A DNA stretch of 64,000 nucleotides from Archivesica marissinica (Eukaryota > Mollusca > Bivalvia > Venerida > Vesicomyidae): positions 49,774,430-49,838,429 of the forward strand of contig CM026401.1 in assembly GCA_014843695.1 (NCBI GenBank), given 5' to 3'. The position numbers and the translations under genes were made by a program. The notes under the pieces are model-generated. The model ran no database searches, was not told the DNA's origin, and worked only from the letters and a program-made list of their open reading frames with translations. The first letter of the stretch is position 1; each line of letters starts with the position of its first letter. Positions 1-11,882 of this stretch are shown here, piece after piece.

Positions 1-1706
1 GCTCGTAAGAGAGACTCTCTCAGTCAAGCTAACAATGCTCGTAAGAGAGACTCTCTCAGTCAAGCTAACAATGCTCGTAAGAGAGACTCTCTCAGTCAAG
101 CTAACAATGCTCGTAAGAGAGACTCTCTCAGTCAAGCTAACAATGCTCGTAAGAGAGACTCTCTCAGTCAAACTAACAATGCTCGTAAGAGAGACTCTCT
201 CAGTCAAGCTAACAATGCTCGTAAGAGAGACTCTCTCAGTCAAGCTAACAATGCTCGTAAGAGAGACTCTCTCAGTCAAGCTAACAATGCTCGTAAGAGA
301 GACTCTCTCAGTCAAGCTAACAATGCTCGTAAGAGAGACTCTCTCAGTCAAACTAACAATGCTCGTAAGAGAGACTCTCTCAGTGAAGCTAACAATGCTC
401 GTAAGAGAGACTCTCTCAGTCAAGCTAACAATGCTCGTAAGAGAGACTCTCTCAGTCAAACTAGCAATGCTCGTAAGAGAGACTCTCTCAGTCAAACTAG
501 CAATGCTCGTAAGAGAGACTCTCTCAGTCAAGCTAACAATGCTCGTAAGAGAGACTCTCTCAGTCAAGCTAACAATGCTCGTAAGAGAGACTCTCTCAGT
601 CAAACTAGCAATGCTCGTAAGAGAGACTCTCTCAGTCAAGCTAACAATGCTCGTAAGAGAGACTCTCTCAGTCAAGCTAACAATGCTCGTAAGAGAGACT
701 CTCTCAGTCAAGCTAACAATGCTCGTAAGAGAGACTCTCTCAGTCAAGCTAACAATGCTCGTAAGAGAGACTCTCTCAGTCAAACTAGCAATGCTCGTAA
801 GAGAGACTCTCTCAGTCAAACTAGCAATGCTCGTAAGAGAGACTCTCTCAGTCAAACTAACAATGCTCGTAAGAGAGACTCTCTCAGTCAAGCTAACAAT
901 GCTCGTAAGAGAGACTCTCTCAGTCAAGCTAACAATGCTCGTAAGAGAGACTCTCTCAGTCAAGCTAACAATGCTCGTAAGAGAGACTCTCTCAGTCAAA
1001 CTAGCAATGCTCGTAAGAGAGACTCTCTCAGTCAAGCTAACAATGCTCGTAAGAGAGACTCTCTCAGTCAAACTAGCAATGCTCGTAAGAGAGACTCTCT
1101 CAGTCAAACTAATAATGCTCGTAAGAGAGACTCTCTCAGTCAAGCTAACAATGCTCGTAAGAGAGACTCTCTCAGTCAAGCTAACAATGCTCGTAAGAGA
1201 GACTCTCTCAGTCAAGCTAACAATGCTCGTAAGAGAGACTCTCTCAGTGAAGCTAACAATGCTCGTAAGAGAGACTCTCTCAGTCAAGCTAACAATGCTC
1301 GTAAGAGAGACTCTCTCAGTCAAACTAACAATGCTCGTAAGAGACTCTCTCAGTGAAGCTAACAATGCTCGTAAGAGAGACTCTCTCAGTCAAGCTAACA
1401 ATGCTCGTAAGAGACACGCTCTCAGTCAAACTAACAATGCTCGTAAGAGAGACTCTCTCAGTGAAGCTAACAATGCTCGTAAGAGAGACTCTCTCAGTCA
1501 ACTAACAATGCACGTAAGAGAGACTCTCTCAGTCAAACTAACAATGCTTGTAAGAGAGACTCTCTCAGTCAAGCTAACAATGCTCGTAAGAGAGACTCTC
1601 TCAGTCAAGCTAACAATGCTCGTAAGAGAGACTCTCTCAGTCAAGTTAACAATGCTCGTAAGAGAGACTCTCTCAGTCAAGCTAACAATGCTCATAAGAG
1701 AGACTA
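1..1706. repeat. 36-bp minisatellite, about 47 copies, continues past the left edge
   Basis: Unit starts gctcgtaagagagactctct and ends cagtcaagctaacaat. Each unit holds the palindrome agagag-a-ctctct. Copies are near identical, with a few indel copies at 1340-1500. Because 36 is a multiple of three, one frame stays open for 581 codons (MLVRETLSVKLT repeated). This is an effect of the repeat, not a gene. Confidence 0.97.
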
Positions 1707-1935
1707 AAGCGAACAAACTACATCAAGCACAAACCTGGTTATCATACTTTATATATGGGGTGCGGCATTCTGTGCAGTAACTGAAAGCTTATTTAATTAC
1801 ACAGTATACATGTACCTTCCATACTGGCCTATAAGACGAGTTTTTTACCACAAGATTATGGCATCAAAGTGGCCCCCCGTCTTCCAAGTGAGTGCTCAAA
1901 TTATTTTAATGTATTAAATGGTATTAATAAGTATG

Positions 1936-2245
1936 TTTTAGAAAAGAAAACACTTTGACACTGAATATTTCTTCACAACTTGCACTGGCCAAACATGCAA
2001 TATATACTTGTTCTGGTATTGATAAGATTTATGGAATACATAATTATGTCTTAGAAAAGAAAGCACATTGAATATCTCCAACGTGCACTGGACAAACATG
2101 CAATTTATACTTGTTCTGGTGTCCATAAGATTAATGGAATACATAATTATGTCTTAGAAATTATGTCTTAGAAAAGAAAGCACATTGAATATCTTTCAAC
2201 GTGCACTGGACAAACATGCAATTTATACTGGTGTCCATTTTATCA
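1936..2245. repeat. imperfect ~110-bp repeat, three copies
   Basis: The block from 'tagaaaagaaa' through 'tgcactgg', 'caaacatgcaat', 'ttgttctggt' to 'ggaatacataattatg' recurs three times with substitutions and a truncated last copy. More diverged than the array at 1-1706, hence probably older. Confidence 0.8.
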
Positions 2246-2741
2246 ACCCGTCTTATATGCGAGTACATGCCAAAACCAACATATTTCAGGACCAAAGTAG
2301 GGCGGTCATCTTATAGGTGAGATTGACTTATAGGCGAGTCTGGACGGCATACTGAACTAACATAAGAACAGAATTATGGAATATCAAGGTGCCTGCCTCA
2401 ACAGCTTAGGTTGTATGGTGACTCTCCAGCCACAGGCAAGGCACCTAGGTAGAACCACTGACCTTCCACACGCCAGCGGGATAGCTTTCTCAAATGAAGT
2501 GATTCGACACCATTCAGTTGGACTTGAACCTACAGTGGTGAGGGTGAGCCAATGACCGTAACTACTTGGCTACTCAGAATTTAGAGAACAGAGAATTTAC
2601 TGTTTTCTATTTTGAATATTTACCGATACTTGCATGCAATCCTGGATCCACAATGCTTGATTTATTATATTATCATGCACATACAAAGCCATATTCTTCA
2701 ACAACATATTTCATTTTTTTCATACGTCCACAACAAATAGC
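2246..2741. other. unique or old-repeat DNA; tRNA-like SINE fragment at about 2385-2580
   Basis: No exon seen. Around 2385-2580 the text 'tagaaccactgaccttccaca' and 'ggacttgaacc' (a possible Pol III B box) resembles weak matches at 34900-34935 and 47525-47545, suggesting fragments of one SINE family. The rest is A+T-rich without clear structure. Confidence 0.45.
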
Positions 2742-3257
2742 TTAAAGCAACACTACATCAGTGAAAACACACATTTCTACATAATGTATTTTCCTATTAT
2801 ATGGTATAATTTATTTCCAAATATTTGCCTATTTGCCTTTTTGCCTTTGAGTATTTCAACTAATAAACAAACGTCGTATACGCGGTTTGTTGACATAACA
2901 AAATAATGTAAACATCCATGCGTAATACAACTAGTGTATCCTGAATAACACGAGTTATGGTACAGATTTACCATTATATCTCACATTTGTGCCTATATAC
3001 ATGTATTTGTAGACTATTCTTAGTTAAATTATCTCTAAACGACATTATCTCGCGTTTAGTATTGACTCCGATGACAAAACAAACGTAACTTCAGGAGCAT
3101 GGATAACCGTTATATGAAATCATACTTTCAATCCACAAAAAACACTGTTTATTGATTCAATGTTATTGTTCGAATGTATTCGGAAGAATTTGTAGTAGCA
3201 ATGCAATACGTGAAAAGAATGCATTTTCTTGCTTTTTGCTATGTAATGTCGCTTTAA
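2742..3257. mobile_element. MITE-like element with ttaaagc termini
   Basis: The left end ttaaagcaacactac and the right end gtaatgtcgctttaa are imperfect inverted repeats. The internal segment 2810-2955 is found again in inverted orientation at 36785-36965, so it is a dispersed family. No coding capacity. Confidence 0.55.
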
Positions 3258-3498
3258 AATTAGCTCAAGATGAAAGCATGCACATGTGACAATCTCTATC
3301 CCATATTCAGTTATTCAAGGGTAATTAAAAGCAATTAAAACTGTTGGGTAATTAAAAAGCAATTAAAACTGTTATTTTCTTTCGAAACAATTAACATTTA
3401 CGAAACATTTAGCATACATAAACTCTGGTGACTGTACTTTGCAACAAGCATCATATTTTGTCCCAGTGAATATTTAATTGTGCTATTGCATTCTATAA
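3258..3498. other. A+T-rich DNA with no recognised feature
   Basis: Contains a short duplication of 'gggtaattaaaagcaatta' near 3320-3370 and otherwise no exon, SINE or array that I can support. Confidence 0.5.
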
Positions 3499-5180
3499 CT
3501 ATGCTATTATGTAACAACTTGTAACTTGGCAGTAATTTAACAATATGTATCTCGCAAATCGTGTAACAATGTGTAACTTAGAAGTAGTGTAACTTGGGTG
3601 TGATGTTGACAATGTGTAACTTTTGGTATAATGTAAAAATGTGTAACTTTTGATGTAATATAACATTGTGTAACCTGGAGGTAATGTAACATTGTGTAAC
3701 CTGGAAGTAATGTAGCATTGTGTAACCTGGAGGTAATGTAACATTGTGTAACCTGGAAGTAATGTAGCATTGTGTAACCTGGAGGTAATGTAGCATTGTG
3801 TAACCTGGAAGTAATGTAACATTGTGTAACCTGGAAGTAATGTAGCATTGTGTAACCTGGAAGTAATGTAGCATTGTGTAACCTGGAGGTAATGTAACAT
3901 TGTGTAACCTGGAAGTAATGTAACATTGTGTAACCTGGAGGTAATGTAGCATTGTGTAACCTGGAAGTAATGTAGCATTGTGTAACCTGGAGGTAATGTA
4001 ACATTGTGTAACCTGGAAGTAATGTAACCTGGAAGTAAGGTAACATTGTGTAACCTGGAAGTAATGTAGCATTGTGTAACCTGGAAGTAATGTAGCATTG
4101 TGTAACCTGGAGGTAATGTAACATTGTGTAACCTGGAAGTAATGTAGCATTGTGTAACCTGGAGGTAATGTAGCATTGCATAACCTGGAAGTAATGTAGC
4201 ATTGTGTAACCTGGAGGTAATGTAACCTGGAAGTAATGTAACATTGTGTAACCTGGAAGTAATGTAACCTGGAAGTAATGTAACATTGTGTAACCTGGAA
4301 GTAATGTAACCTGGAAGTAATGTAACATTGTGTAACCTGGAAGTAATGTAGCATTGTGTAACCTGGAAGTAATGTAACAGTGTGTAACCTGGAGGTAATG
4401 TAGCATTGTGTAACCTGGAAGTAATGTAACCTGGAAGTAATGTAACAGTGTGTAACCTGGAGGTAATGTAGCATTGTGTAACCTGGAAGTAATGTAACCT
4501 GGAAGTAATGTAGCATTGCGTAACCTGGAAGTAATGTAACATTGTGTAACCTGGAAGTAATGTAACCTGGAAGTAATGTAGCATTGTGTAACCTGGAAGT
4601 AATGTAACATTGTGTAACCTGGAAGTAATGTAACATTGTGTAACCTGGAAGTAATGTAGCATTGTGTAACCTGGAAGTAATGTAACATTGTGTAACCTGG
4701 AAGTAATGTAACATTGTGTAACCTGGAAGTAATGTAACCTGGAGGTAATGTAGCATTGTGTAACCTGGAAGTAATGTAGCATTGTGTAACCTGGAAGTAA
4801 TGTAGCATTGTGTAACCTGGAAGTAATTTAGCATTGTGTAACCTGGAAGTAATGTAGCATTGTGTAACCTGGAAGTAATGTAGCATTGTGTAACCTGGAA
4901 GTAATGTAGCATTGTGTAACCTGGAAGTAATGTAGCATTGTGTAACCTGGAAGTAATGTAACAGTGTGTAACCTGGAAGTAATGTAGCATTGTGTAACCT
5001 GGAGGTAATGTAACATTGTGTAACCTGGAAGTAATGTAGCATTGTGTAACCTGGAAGTAATGTAGCATTGTGTAACATGGAGGTAATGTAACCTGGAGGT
5101 AATGTAGCATTGTGTAACCTGGAAGTAATGTAACATTGTGTAACCTGGAGGTAATGTAGCATTGTGTAACCTGGAAGAAA
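3499..5180. repeat. mixed 26-bp and 16-bp minisatellite, about 60 copies
   Basis: The long unit is taacctggaagtaatgtagc followed by attgtg. The short unit taacctggaagtaatg lacks the attgtg part. 3499-3660 holds degenerate outer copies ('taacttttggtataatg'), while the core is clean. On the minus strand all three frames stay open for hundreds of codons because 26 is not a multiple of three and no unit contains a stop. These ORFs are artefacts. Confidence 0.96.
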
Positions 5181-5992
5181 TGCAAAAAATGTGGACAAGT
5201 GAAATCGAAGCTTAACAACAACATGAGCATGGGACAGTTGATATATTCACAGATGACATCAGAGTTGTAATATTTACAATATGTCCGGTGCAAAGCTGTA
5301 CACGTGAAAAGCAGTTCTGGTGCCACTAAATAATCCGGCTAAATACCACACTTTCCTCTCCCAACTGATACACTGTGAGCCAGAAGATGACATATCCAAG
5401 CAGCGTTTATATAATTATCATATCATGCTATTTAAATACATTATCACCGGAAATAACGATGGGTGGCAGTGAAAAGCTTCCATCTCTATTCTTGCTAAAC
5501 GTATAAAGATGTAAGTATATCCACTACCGCCCATCTATACACATCACTCGAAAGCTTGGTTTCCATTCATTAAACACGAAATATAAAATTGCGTGAACAA
5601 CTGTACACATGTACATGTAGGGACAACAACCAACGAGAAGCGAGGATGCATAATGACATCACATTTGTTTCATACCTGGCCAACCGGATGCTTTGAAATT
5701 TAAATTGAAACAGAATTATATCATGATGTACGGTACACTCACCCACAGTTAATAATGGTACTGTAGAATAAGTCAATTTTGAAGGGATAAATATTTTTTT
5801 ATTTATGTTTTTATTTTACTATTGATTTTATCATTTCTCCATTTTGTGGTTTGTGTCTAATATTTCTAAAAGAATTTGTTTGGATTTTTTTTTTAACCGA
5901 AATTGAGTATTGATTGATTTTTTGATTTTTTGCTATAAAAAAAAAAATTCCAATAAAACTCCTAATGCATTAAACTTGAAAGCTATATCACT
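5181..5992. other. intergenic or intronic DNA, T-rich at the right
   Basis: No exon recognised. 5780-5950 is strongly T-rich ('gatttttttttttaaccg' type runs). Small ORFs here have no recognisable domain or splice partners. Confidence 0.5.
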
Positions 5993-6193
5993 AACTCTTT
6001 GCATGCTGGGTAAAATATATAATAAAGGCTATAAATAAAAATAGTTCAAATAATTGTAGCAGACGACAATTCATTAATGCGTATTTCTTATTTGTCGCTG
6101 AAAACTCTGGAAATATATCATGGAATTTCCTTAGAATCGTGCCGTTACGACGTTCCATCACATATGAACCCGTTAATGCTAGCGTGCAAAGTT
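5993..6193. mobile_element. MITE family A, copy 1
   Basis: Begins aactctttgcatgctgg and ends gctagcgtgcaaagtt, inverted termini with mismatches. The body includes 'ttgtagcagacgacaattc'. Similar full copy at 7178-7387 and antisense copies at 24990-25190 and 48410-48810. Confidence 0.75.
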
Positions 6194-6699
6194 TTAATGA
6201 TCATTCCATGAAATCTGTCCAAACGAAAAATCCCAGAATCTTTTATTCCATAGTAAAATGACTATGCCCTCAATAGTAACTTCTTCTACAGTACGTACTT
6301 ACCGGCTAGATAAAATGTAAGTATATATACACAAGACTTAGCACTGTAAACTAAATCATTCTAATGTGTCAATTCAAAAATATACAGATCAATAAAAATA
6401 TATTTTTTTATCTGCAACTAAAAACCCGAAACCTAAAGAAAAGAAGTAGAAACAAAATATAAAGGAAGCATATCAGATAAAACAACACAAAAGTAGCGCT
6501 AAACACCAACATCAAAGTTGTTAAAATGTTACACAAAGTAGCAACAAGATATATCAACAAAAATCCCGCATACCACTGTCCAAAAAATGAAAGTTATTGC
6601 ATCAGGAAAGAAAAAGTACAGCAACAGAAACATGGGTTGTTCATCCGCGTTGGCGAATAGTGGCTTAGTGCTTACATAAGCACTGGCTTAGTGTTTACA
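6194..6699. other. A+T-rich DNA with no recognised feature
   Basis: A-rich stretches (6400-6530), no exon, and no array beyond the short 'cttagtgcttacataagcac' duplication near 6663-6706. Confidence 0.5.
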
Positions 6700-6930
6700 T
6701 AAGCACTATTTTGGGCTATATCGACGGCGGGCAGTTTACCCATCAACACCTTTCCTGGGCAGACTCGAGTGGTAAACCAGTACTTGGTACACAAACCTCC
6801 GTAAGAAACTGCCAACTTTTTCACATAAAGAAACACAGCCCGAGCTGGGCTCGAACCAGTGACAATCAGTGATGATAAGTTACAGTGGTATACATGTCAG
6901 CGACCGTAACCACTCGACCACGGAGACGGA
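6700..6930 (-). mobile_element. SINE family F, diverged copy
   Basis: Antisense copy of the tRNA-headed SINE seen cleanly at 59177-59440: 'ttgggctatatcg', 'gggcagtttacc', 'cgtaagaaactgccaac', 'gggctcgaaccagtgac', 'cactcgaccacgga'. The Pol III B box (ggttcgagcc on the minus strand) is mutated at one position. Confidence 0.8.
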
Positions 6931-7177
6931 CTGAGCAACAAAGATATATATCTCTGAGAATCACACGACCGATACTCTACATGAACTTACTGAACTGTGA
7001 AAGAAAGAAAGACATTGATTCAACATCTGAACATTTTGACGAGCCACACGACACCGGAGTCAAAACATGTTTTTAAAGATACGAGACACGTGCGTACTAA
7101 TAATAAATTAAAAATTATATTCCTGTTCAGAAACTACATGTATATGCGAGCGTCACATTATTTTATGCCAGGAATTT

Positions 7178-7387
7178 AACTCTTTGCATGCTGGGTAAAA
7201 TAAAGGCTATAAATAGTTTCAAGTAATTGTAGCAGACGACAATTCATTTTTTTCAGTTTTTCTTATTTGTAGCTGTAACTATGGAAACATGTCATGGAAT
7301 TTCTGTAGAATTTGGTCGTTGATATATTTCTAATGAAATTTCATGACATAAATGACTGTTATTTTCACCACTGGCGTGCAAAGAGTT
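7178..7387. mobile_element. MITE family A, copy 2
   Basis: Termini aactctttgcatgctgg and ctggcgtgcaaagagtt are inverted repeats with two mismatches. About 210 bp, no coding capacity. Confidence 0.8.
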
Positions 7388-7536
7388 TATAAACCATACT
7401 AAAGTTGATTTACGAATATAAATTTCTTTGTAATTAAGATTTGTTTTGGAGAGTAAAACGAAAAAAGACTATATTAGTCAAATTAATATTATATAAATTC
7501 AAAGTACATTAAAAATGTTGTATGCTGAATGTCCTT

Positions 7537-7779
7537 AACTCTTTCACCGCCAATGTCGCATAAAAGCGACATTGTAAAAAAGTAGAGAACCTAAATCAGA
7601 CAAAACAGAACATGCCGTCTGATCAGGCTATTTGCTGATTGCTCTTCAGATAGTGGAGCTGAAGCACCTGTCCGAATAGCAAACAACATAGATCCTGATC
7701 AGACGCGGCGTTACGCTGCGGCTGATCTGGATCTATGTTGTTTGCACATGCTCTGAATTTATTCGGTGCTGAAAGAGTT
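7537..7779. mobile_element. MITE family C, copy 1, with long hairpin
   Basis: Termini aactctttcaccg and cggtgctgaaagagtt, flanked by TA. Inside are inverted segments 'aacatagatcctgatcag' and 'ctgatctggatctatgtt'. Related copies at 9668-9893, 49839-49955 and 58886-59110. Confidence 0.75.
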
Positions 7780-8797
7780 AATGTAACACAAGAGCAATAC
7801 AGGTTTTGTAATGAATACAACATTTTTTTTTAGAAATTGTCAGTTTAAACAGGAACATACTTTAAGATAGCTACCACTAGCAACCAGTGTCTTGGCATTT
7901 ATTGGTCTGTTTCTGTATTTACTATTATATAGTACAGTACAAAGTATGACAGTACATTGTATGAGGCATAGAAACTGGACAGAGAAAGCAAAGCAAATCT
8001 GTTTAAGATAAAATTACAAAGTCGAAGTCCTTGAAAATTGAAACAAATATGTTGGAGCTAGAATTCTTAGAGTGTCCCTATATTTATTATAAACTTTTTA
8101 TACCTTCACACACACATGTACCAGTGATACTAGAGTTTTTTTTCTAGAGCGGAATATGGCGCAACACCCTGTCCCTTTTTAGCCCTTTTTAATCTGCCTA
8201 TTTGCCTTTCTAAAAAAATAATTTGTTTTTAAATTAATTTTAAAAATAAAAAATGTTCTCAATATGCAACTGCATTCAGGCGGGCAGACCGTTATAAACT
8301 CAAAATTCGTAATCCCTTTTCAGCGATATTTACTGCCCTACTGTTTCTTTGATCAAGCATAATTAACTGTCAATCGCGGTTTAGTTAGTTCTTGTGCTTT
8401 TCAAGGACTTCTAGTGTAAAAAAGTGGTGCATCTGATTGTCTAAGTTATATGGTTTTCACTCCTAGGAGAGTAAATACAGCAAAAATATACAAAATGGCC
8501 ACAGAGTTCGTGAAACAATACCTCTACGATAACGTTTGAATTTGTAATTGTAGTAGTTGTAGTATCGTGCCGGGGCCTCGGGCAGCACCCGCTGATCACT
8601 TTGTATATTCCACACTCTATCTGCATGCAAGTTATGTATATCAGGTTATTTACAGTAGAACATTTTACGACACACAAGTAAAATTGTCAAAATAGCCCTT
8701 TGTACATTCGTCTCACCACAAAAATGCTTGTATGCTTAAAATAGCATTGATGGAAGACATAGATGATACGAGTATGGATCTCGATTTAACCATTTAC
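7780..8797. other. non-coding DNA with no recognised feature
   Basis: A+T-rich. At 8155-8215 the text 'ccctttttagcccttttt', 'tttgcctttc' resembles 15110-15170, a weak dispersed repeat. No perlecan LamG exon was found when reading the minus strand here. Confidence 0.45.
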
Positions 8798-9150
8798 TTC
8801 ATAGAGATTTAGGTTAATATACTATCTCCATACAAATGACAGCCATTTAGCTATCATGCAGTGGATAAGTAGTCGCCATATCTATCCCACCTCCATAGAT
8901 ATTACTGGGACTTCATAGAGATTTAGGTTAATATACTATTATATCTCCATACAAGCGACAGCCATTTAGCTATCATGCAGCGGATAAGTAGTTGCCATAT
9001 CTATCCCACCTCCATAGATATTACTGGGACTTCATAGAGATTTAGGTTAATATACTATTATATCTCCATACAAACGACAGTCATTTAGCTATCATGCTGT
9101 TGATAAGTAGTCGCCATATCTATCCCACCTCCATAGATATTACTAGGATT
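8798..9150. repeat. three tandem copies of a 113-119-bp unit
   Basis: The unit starts cttcatagagatttaggtta and contains 'cagccatttagctatcatgc' and 'gccatatctatcccacctcc'. Related single or double copies occur at 39900-40100 (same sense) and 58290-58560 and 49970-50040 (opposite sense), so a dispersed element became tandem here. Confidence 0.85.
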
Positions 9151-9319
9151 ACATGAGATTCTGGCCTTAATAATGAACATTGGTTTGGCTACTACTTTGT
9201 CAATGTATGTCGTATTGGTAATGGCGTCAAGAGGTGTTTCTATGAGGGACAACAAGACATATCGTTGGAACTTATATTCCCCACTGTCTCTGGATGGACA
9301 CACCTGTGGATGTATAGTC

Positions 9320-9445
9320 AATCAGAGGGCAATAACTCTGGTGTTACTCGGTCAATCCCGACGTAATGTGCACATGCACCACAATGCTATATTCATTTTC
9401 TAAGTTTCATAAAATTCAACCCATTGGTTACTGAGAACTTGCTAC
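9320..9445. mobile_element. dispersed repeat with agggcaataactc core
   Basis: 'cagagggcaataactctg', then 'gttactcggtcaatcccga' and 'cattggttactgagaacttg'. A diverged copy is at 26580-26720. I recall the agggcaataactc motif as common in bivalve sequence; that is a recollection, not a search. Confidence 0.5.
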
Positions 9446-9572
9446 AGACGAGCGCGGCGACACCAAGACAATATCCCTCGCCGCCGATATGATGCTCCGG
9501 ATAATGAATAGAATTCTCGTGTATGCATGAGGACAAACGAGTGCCAAAACCCAATACAGGTTGGCTGCTTAA

Positions 9573-9606
9573 TAGAGGTGACCACTAACACAGGTTTGAC
9601 TGTACT
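9573..9606. mobile_element. terminal fragment of MITE family J
   Basis: 'agaggtgaccactaacacag' plus 'gtttgactgt' equals the right end of the elements at 11202-11381 and 33421-33600. Confidence 0.75.
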
Positions 9607-9667
9607 TTAAACCATGGTATTGTCATGTGAACTTTATTTTGTGAGACTGAATAGAGCTTTTCTGTAA

Positions 9668-9893
9668 TTAACGTTTACAATGCTGAATAAATTGGAAGGA
9701 TGTGCAAACAACATAGATTCCGATCAGCCGTGACGTAATGCTGCATCTGATCTGGATTTCTGTTGTTTGCTATTCTGCCAAGCATCTGATAAACAAACAG
9801 CATAGAGCCTGATCAGATGGCACGTTCTGTGCACGTTCATTGTCACCTGATCTGGCTCTTATTCTGTTTGCAAAAGCGAATATACTTGTTTCC
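9668..9893. mobile_element. MITE family C, copy 2 (diverged)
   Basis: Two internal hairpin-forming pairs: 'caacatagattccgatcag' with 'ctgatctggatttctgttg', and 'acagcatagagcctgatcag' with 'ctgatctggctcttattctg'. The outer termini are decayed. Confidence 0.6.
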
Positions 9894-10185
9894 AACACAG
9901 TAACGGTGAAACGACATACCAGATAAGCAACAAAACACATACTTTCAGATTTATGCGAAGCCTACAAATGAAAATCAGCGATTTGTTCTCTCTCGTGAAA
10001 ATAAACTATCACATGAATGTTGCATGGTTTACGGTACACAACTTGCATGTTAACGCAAAAGGCCACCAACTCTAATATCTTAAATCAAAGTGACCATATA
10101 AAGGTCTGCCAAATTGCCAGGGGACACTCGACGGGTCAGTTGGATGGTCAGAGTAGACACTACACTGGTCATGTACTCCTAAAAT

Positions 10186-10915
10186 CCAGGGACATCTTGT
10201 AAATCTATAGTAGTTAATGACCTTGATGCAATGGAATCCAGGGACATCTTGTAAATCTATAGTAGTTAATGACCTTGATGCACTAATATCCAGGGACATC
10301 TTGTAAATCTATAGTAGTTAATGACCTTGATGCAATGGAGTTATACAGGGACATCTTGTAAATCTATAGTAGTTAATGACCTTGTTGCACTAATATCCAG
10401 GGACATCTTGTAAATCTATAGTAGTTAATGACCTTGTTGCACTAATATCCAGGGACATCTTGTAAATCTATAGTAGTTAATGACCTTGATGCAATGGAAT
10501 CCAGGGACATCTTGTAAATCTATAGTAGTTAATGACCTTGTTGCACTAATATCCAGGGACATCTTGTAAATCTATAGTAGTTAATGACCTTGATGCAATG
10601 GAATCCAGGGACATCTTGTAAATCTATAGTAGTTAATGACCTTGTTGCACTAATATCCAGGGACATCTTGTAAATCTATAGTAGTTAATGACCTTGATGC
10701 AATGGAATCCAGGGACATCTTGTAAATCTATAGTAGTTAATGACCTTGTTGCACTAATATCCAGGGACATCTTGTAAATCTATAGTAGTTAATGACCTTG
10801 ATGCAATGGAATCCAGGGACATCTTGTAAATCTATAGTAGTTAATGACCTTGATGCAATGGAATCCAGGGACATCTTGTAAATCTATAGTAGCTAATGAC
10901 CTTGTTGCACTGGAG
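10186..10915. repeat. 52-bp minisatellite, about 14 copies, partly in alternating dimers
   Basis: The unit is ccagggacatcttgtaaatc, tatagtagttaatgaccttg, then either atgcaatggaat or ttgcactaatat. The two endings alternate over much of 10440-10830, giving a 104-bp higher-order period. The array lies about 120 bp downstream of exon 29's donor but does not include it. Confidence 0.95.
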
Positions 10916-11033
10916 TTATACAGACTCTTCTGGACTTGTAACAAGACCAGTCCAGTTCGTTTTCCGAATAAATAATTTGTAGCTTCATTTTGATCCAACC
11001 TACAATTTTGATTCAACTAGACTGTTCACTCAC

Positions 11034-11150
11034 CTGTGACAGGGTCGTCACGATTCACTACCAGTGTGCCCTCACGATTTTTCCTTGTTGCTGTAACGCG
11101 TGTCCATTCATCACTGTGGAGAGGGTTTCTGCTTCGGATAATCGCAGGAC
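11034..11150 (-). CDS. HSPG2: perlecan exon 29: laminin-G 2, middle part (last exon found)
   Basis: 117 nt, phase 1 to phase 1. Reads PAIIRSRNPLHSDEWTRVTA, TRKNREGTLVVNRDDPVTG, matching the LamG strand order A-x-L-R...W-x-R-V...G-x-L-x-V-N-G. The acceptor is ATTCTTATAG and the donor ACAG|GTGAGT. A further exon with the L-Y-L-G-G and G-F-x-G-C part must follow, but I could not find one in 1-11033. Confidence 0.92.
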
Positions 11151-11201
11151 CTATAAGAATACATAAATCGTTCATGTTGGCGATGATCTTACGATATTAC
11201 T

Positions 11202-11381
11202 ACAGTCAAACCTGTCTTAAGCAGCCAGCCAAGGGAGTCGGAGAAAGTGGCTGCTTAGCACAGGTGGCTGCTTAATAGAGGTCAAATATATAATAAAACA
11301 ACCGATTGGGAATCTGGAAACTGGCTGCTTAATACAGACTGGCCGCTTAATGGAGGTGACCACTAACACAGGTTTGACTGT
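11202..11381. mobile_element. MITE family J, full copy (180 bp)
   Basis: Perfect 13-bp inverted termini acagtcaaacctg and caggtttgactgt, flanked by TA. The body is built of 'ggctgcttaat' and 'ggctgcttagc' blocks. A second 180-bp copy is at 33421-33600. Lies in the intron between exons 28 and 29. Confidence 0.88.
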
Positions 11382-11649
11382 AATGTGTAGTAATACATGA
11401 TAGATTCCAACACTCACTTGTTCCCCTTGCTCAGGATAATAAGTTTCCATCGGACTAAACTGAGAATTTCTACCAGCCAAACCCAGCCGACTAGTAAGAT
11501 GAAACCGGACGTCACAGACTCAGCCGCCCTTGAAATACGGCAATCGTGAAATCCAATTGACCGTAAACACGCTGTAGGCGAAATGAGCCGAGTAATAGTT
11601 TTCTTATTTTTCCTAGGTAGTAGGGCTTGATATTTCATTCAAATCTTAT

Positions 11650-11882
11650 CTATGCGAAACAAATTGCAACAACTTATATTAATCACTCTCGTTGGCGTTG
11701 ATGAAAGCGTATATGTGGCCATTCGTATTGGTAGGAAACTGGAAACCTCGGAGAAAACCCACCTGTCCGATCTGGCGAATCCGCGTACCATCTCACATAC
11801 TTCCCGGTGCGAGGATCGAGTCAGTGTTGCATTGGTGAGAAATGAGAGTGCTAAACACTGCACTAATCGGACAGCCCGATCG
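11650..11882 (-). mobile_element. SINE family D, antisense copy
   Basis: Left part 'ttgcaacaacttatattaatcactctcg' type tail (shared with SINE E), then 'ggtaggaaactggaaacc' and 'ggtgcgaggatcgagtc' (B-box region) and 'aatcggacagcc' end. Related to copies at 55602-55855 and 56555-56800. Confidence 0.75.

Noticed and set aside
1..1706. CRISPR array
   Set aside because: Direct repeats have no unique spacers, and the window is clearly animal (spliced perlecan gene, SINEs).
35..1780. 581-codon plus-strand frame (MLVRETLSVKLT repeated)
   Set aside because: Purely the 36-bp array read in a frame without stops; no unique protein part, no splice sites, breaks with indel copies.
3499..5326. Three overlapping long minus-strand frames (HYFQVTQCYITSRLHN)
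   Set aside because: All three frames are open because the 26-bp unit cycles through frames without a stop. No real protein is open in all three frames.
9173..9403. 76-codon plus-strand frame
   Set aside because: Overlaps a dispersed agggcaataactc-type repeat; no domain seen.
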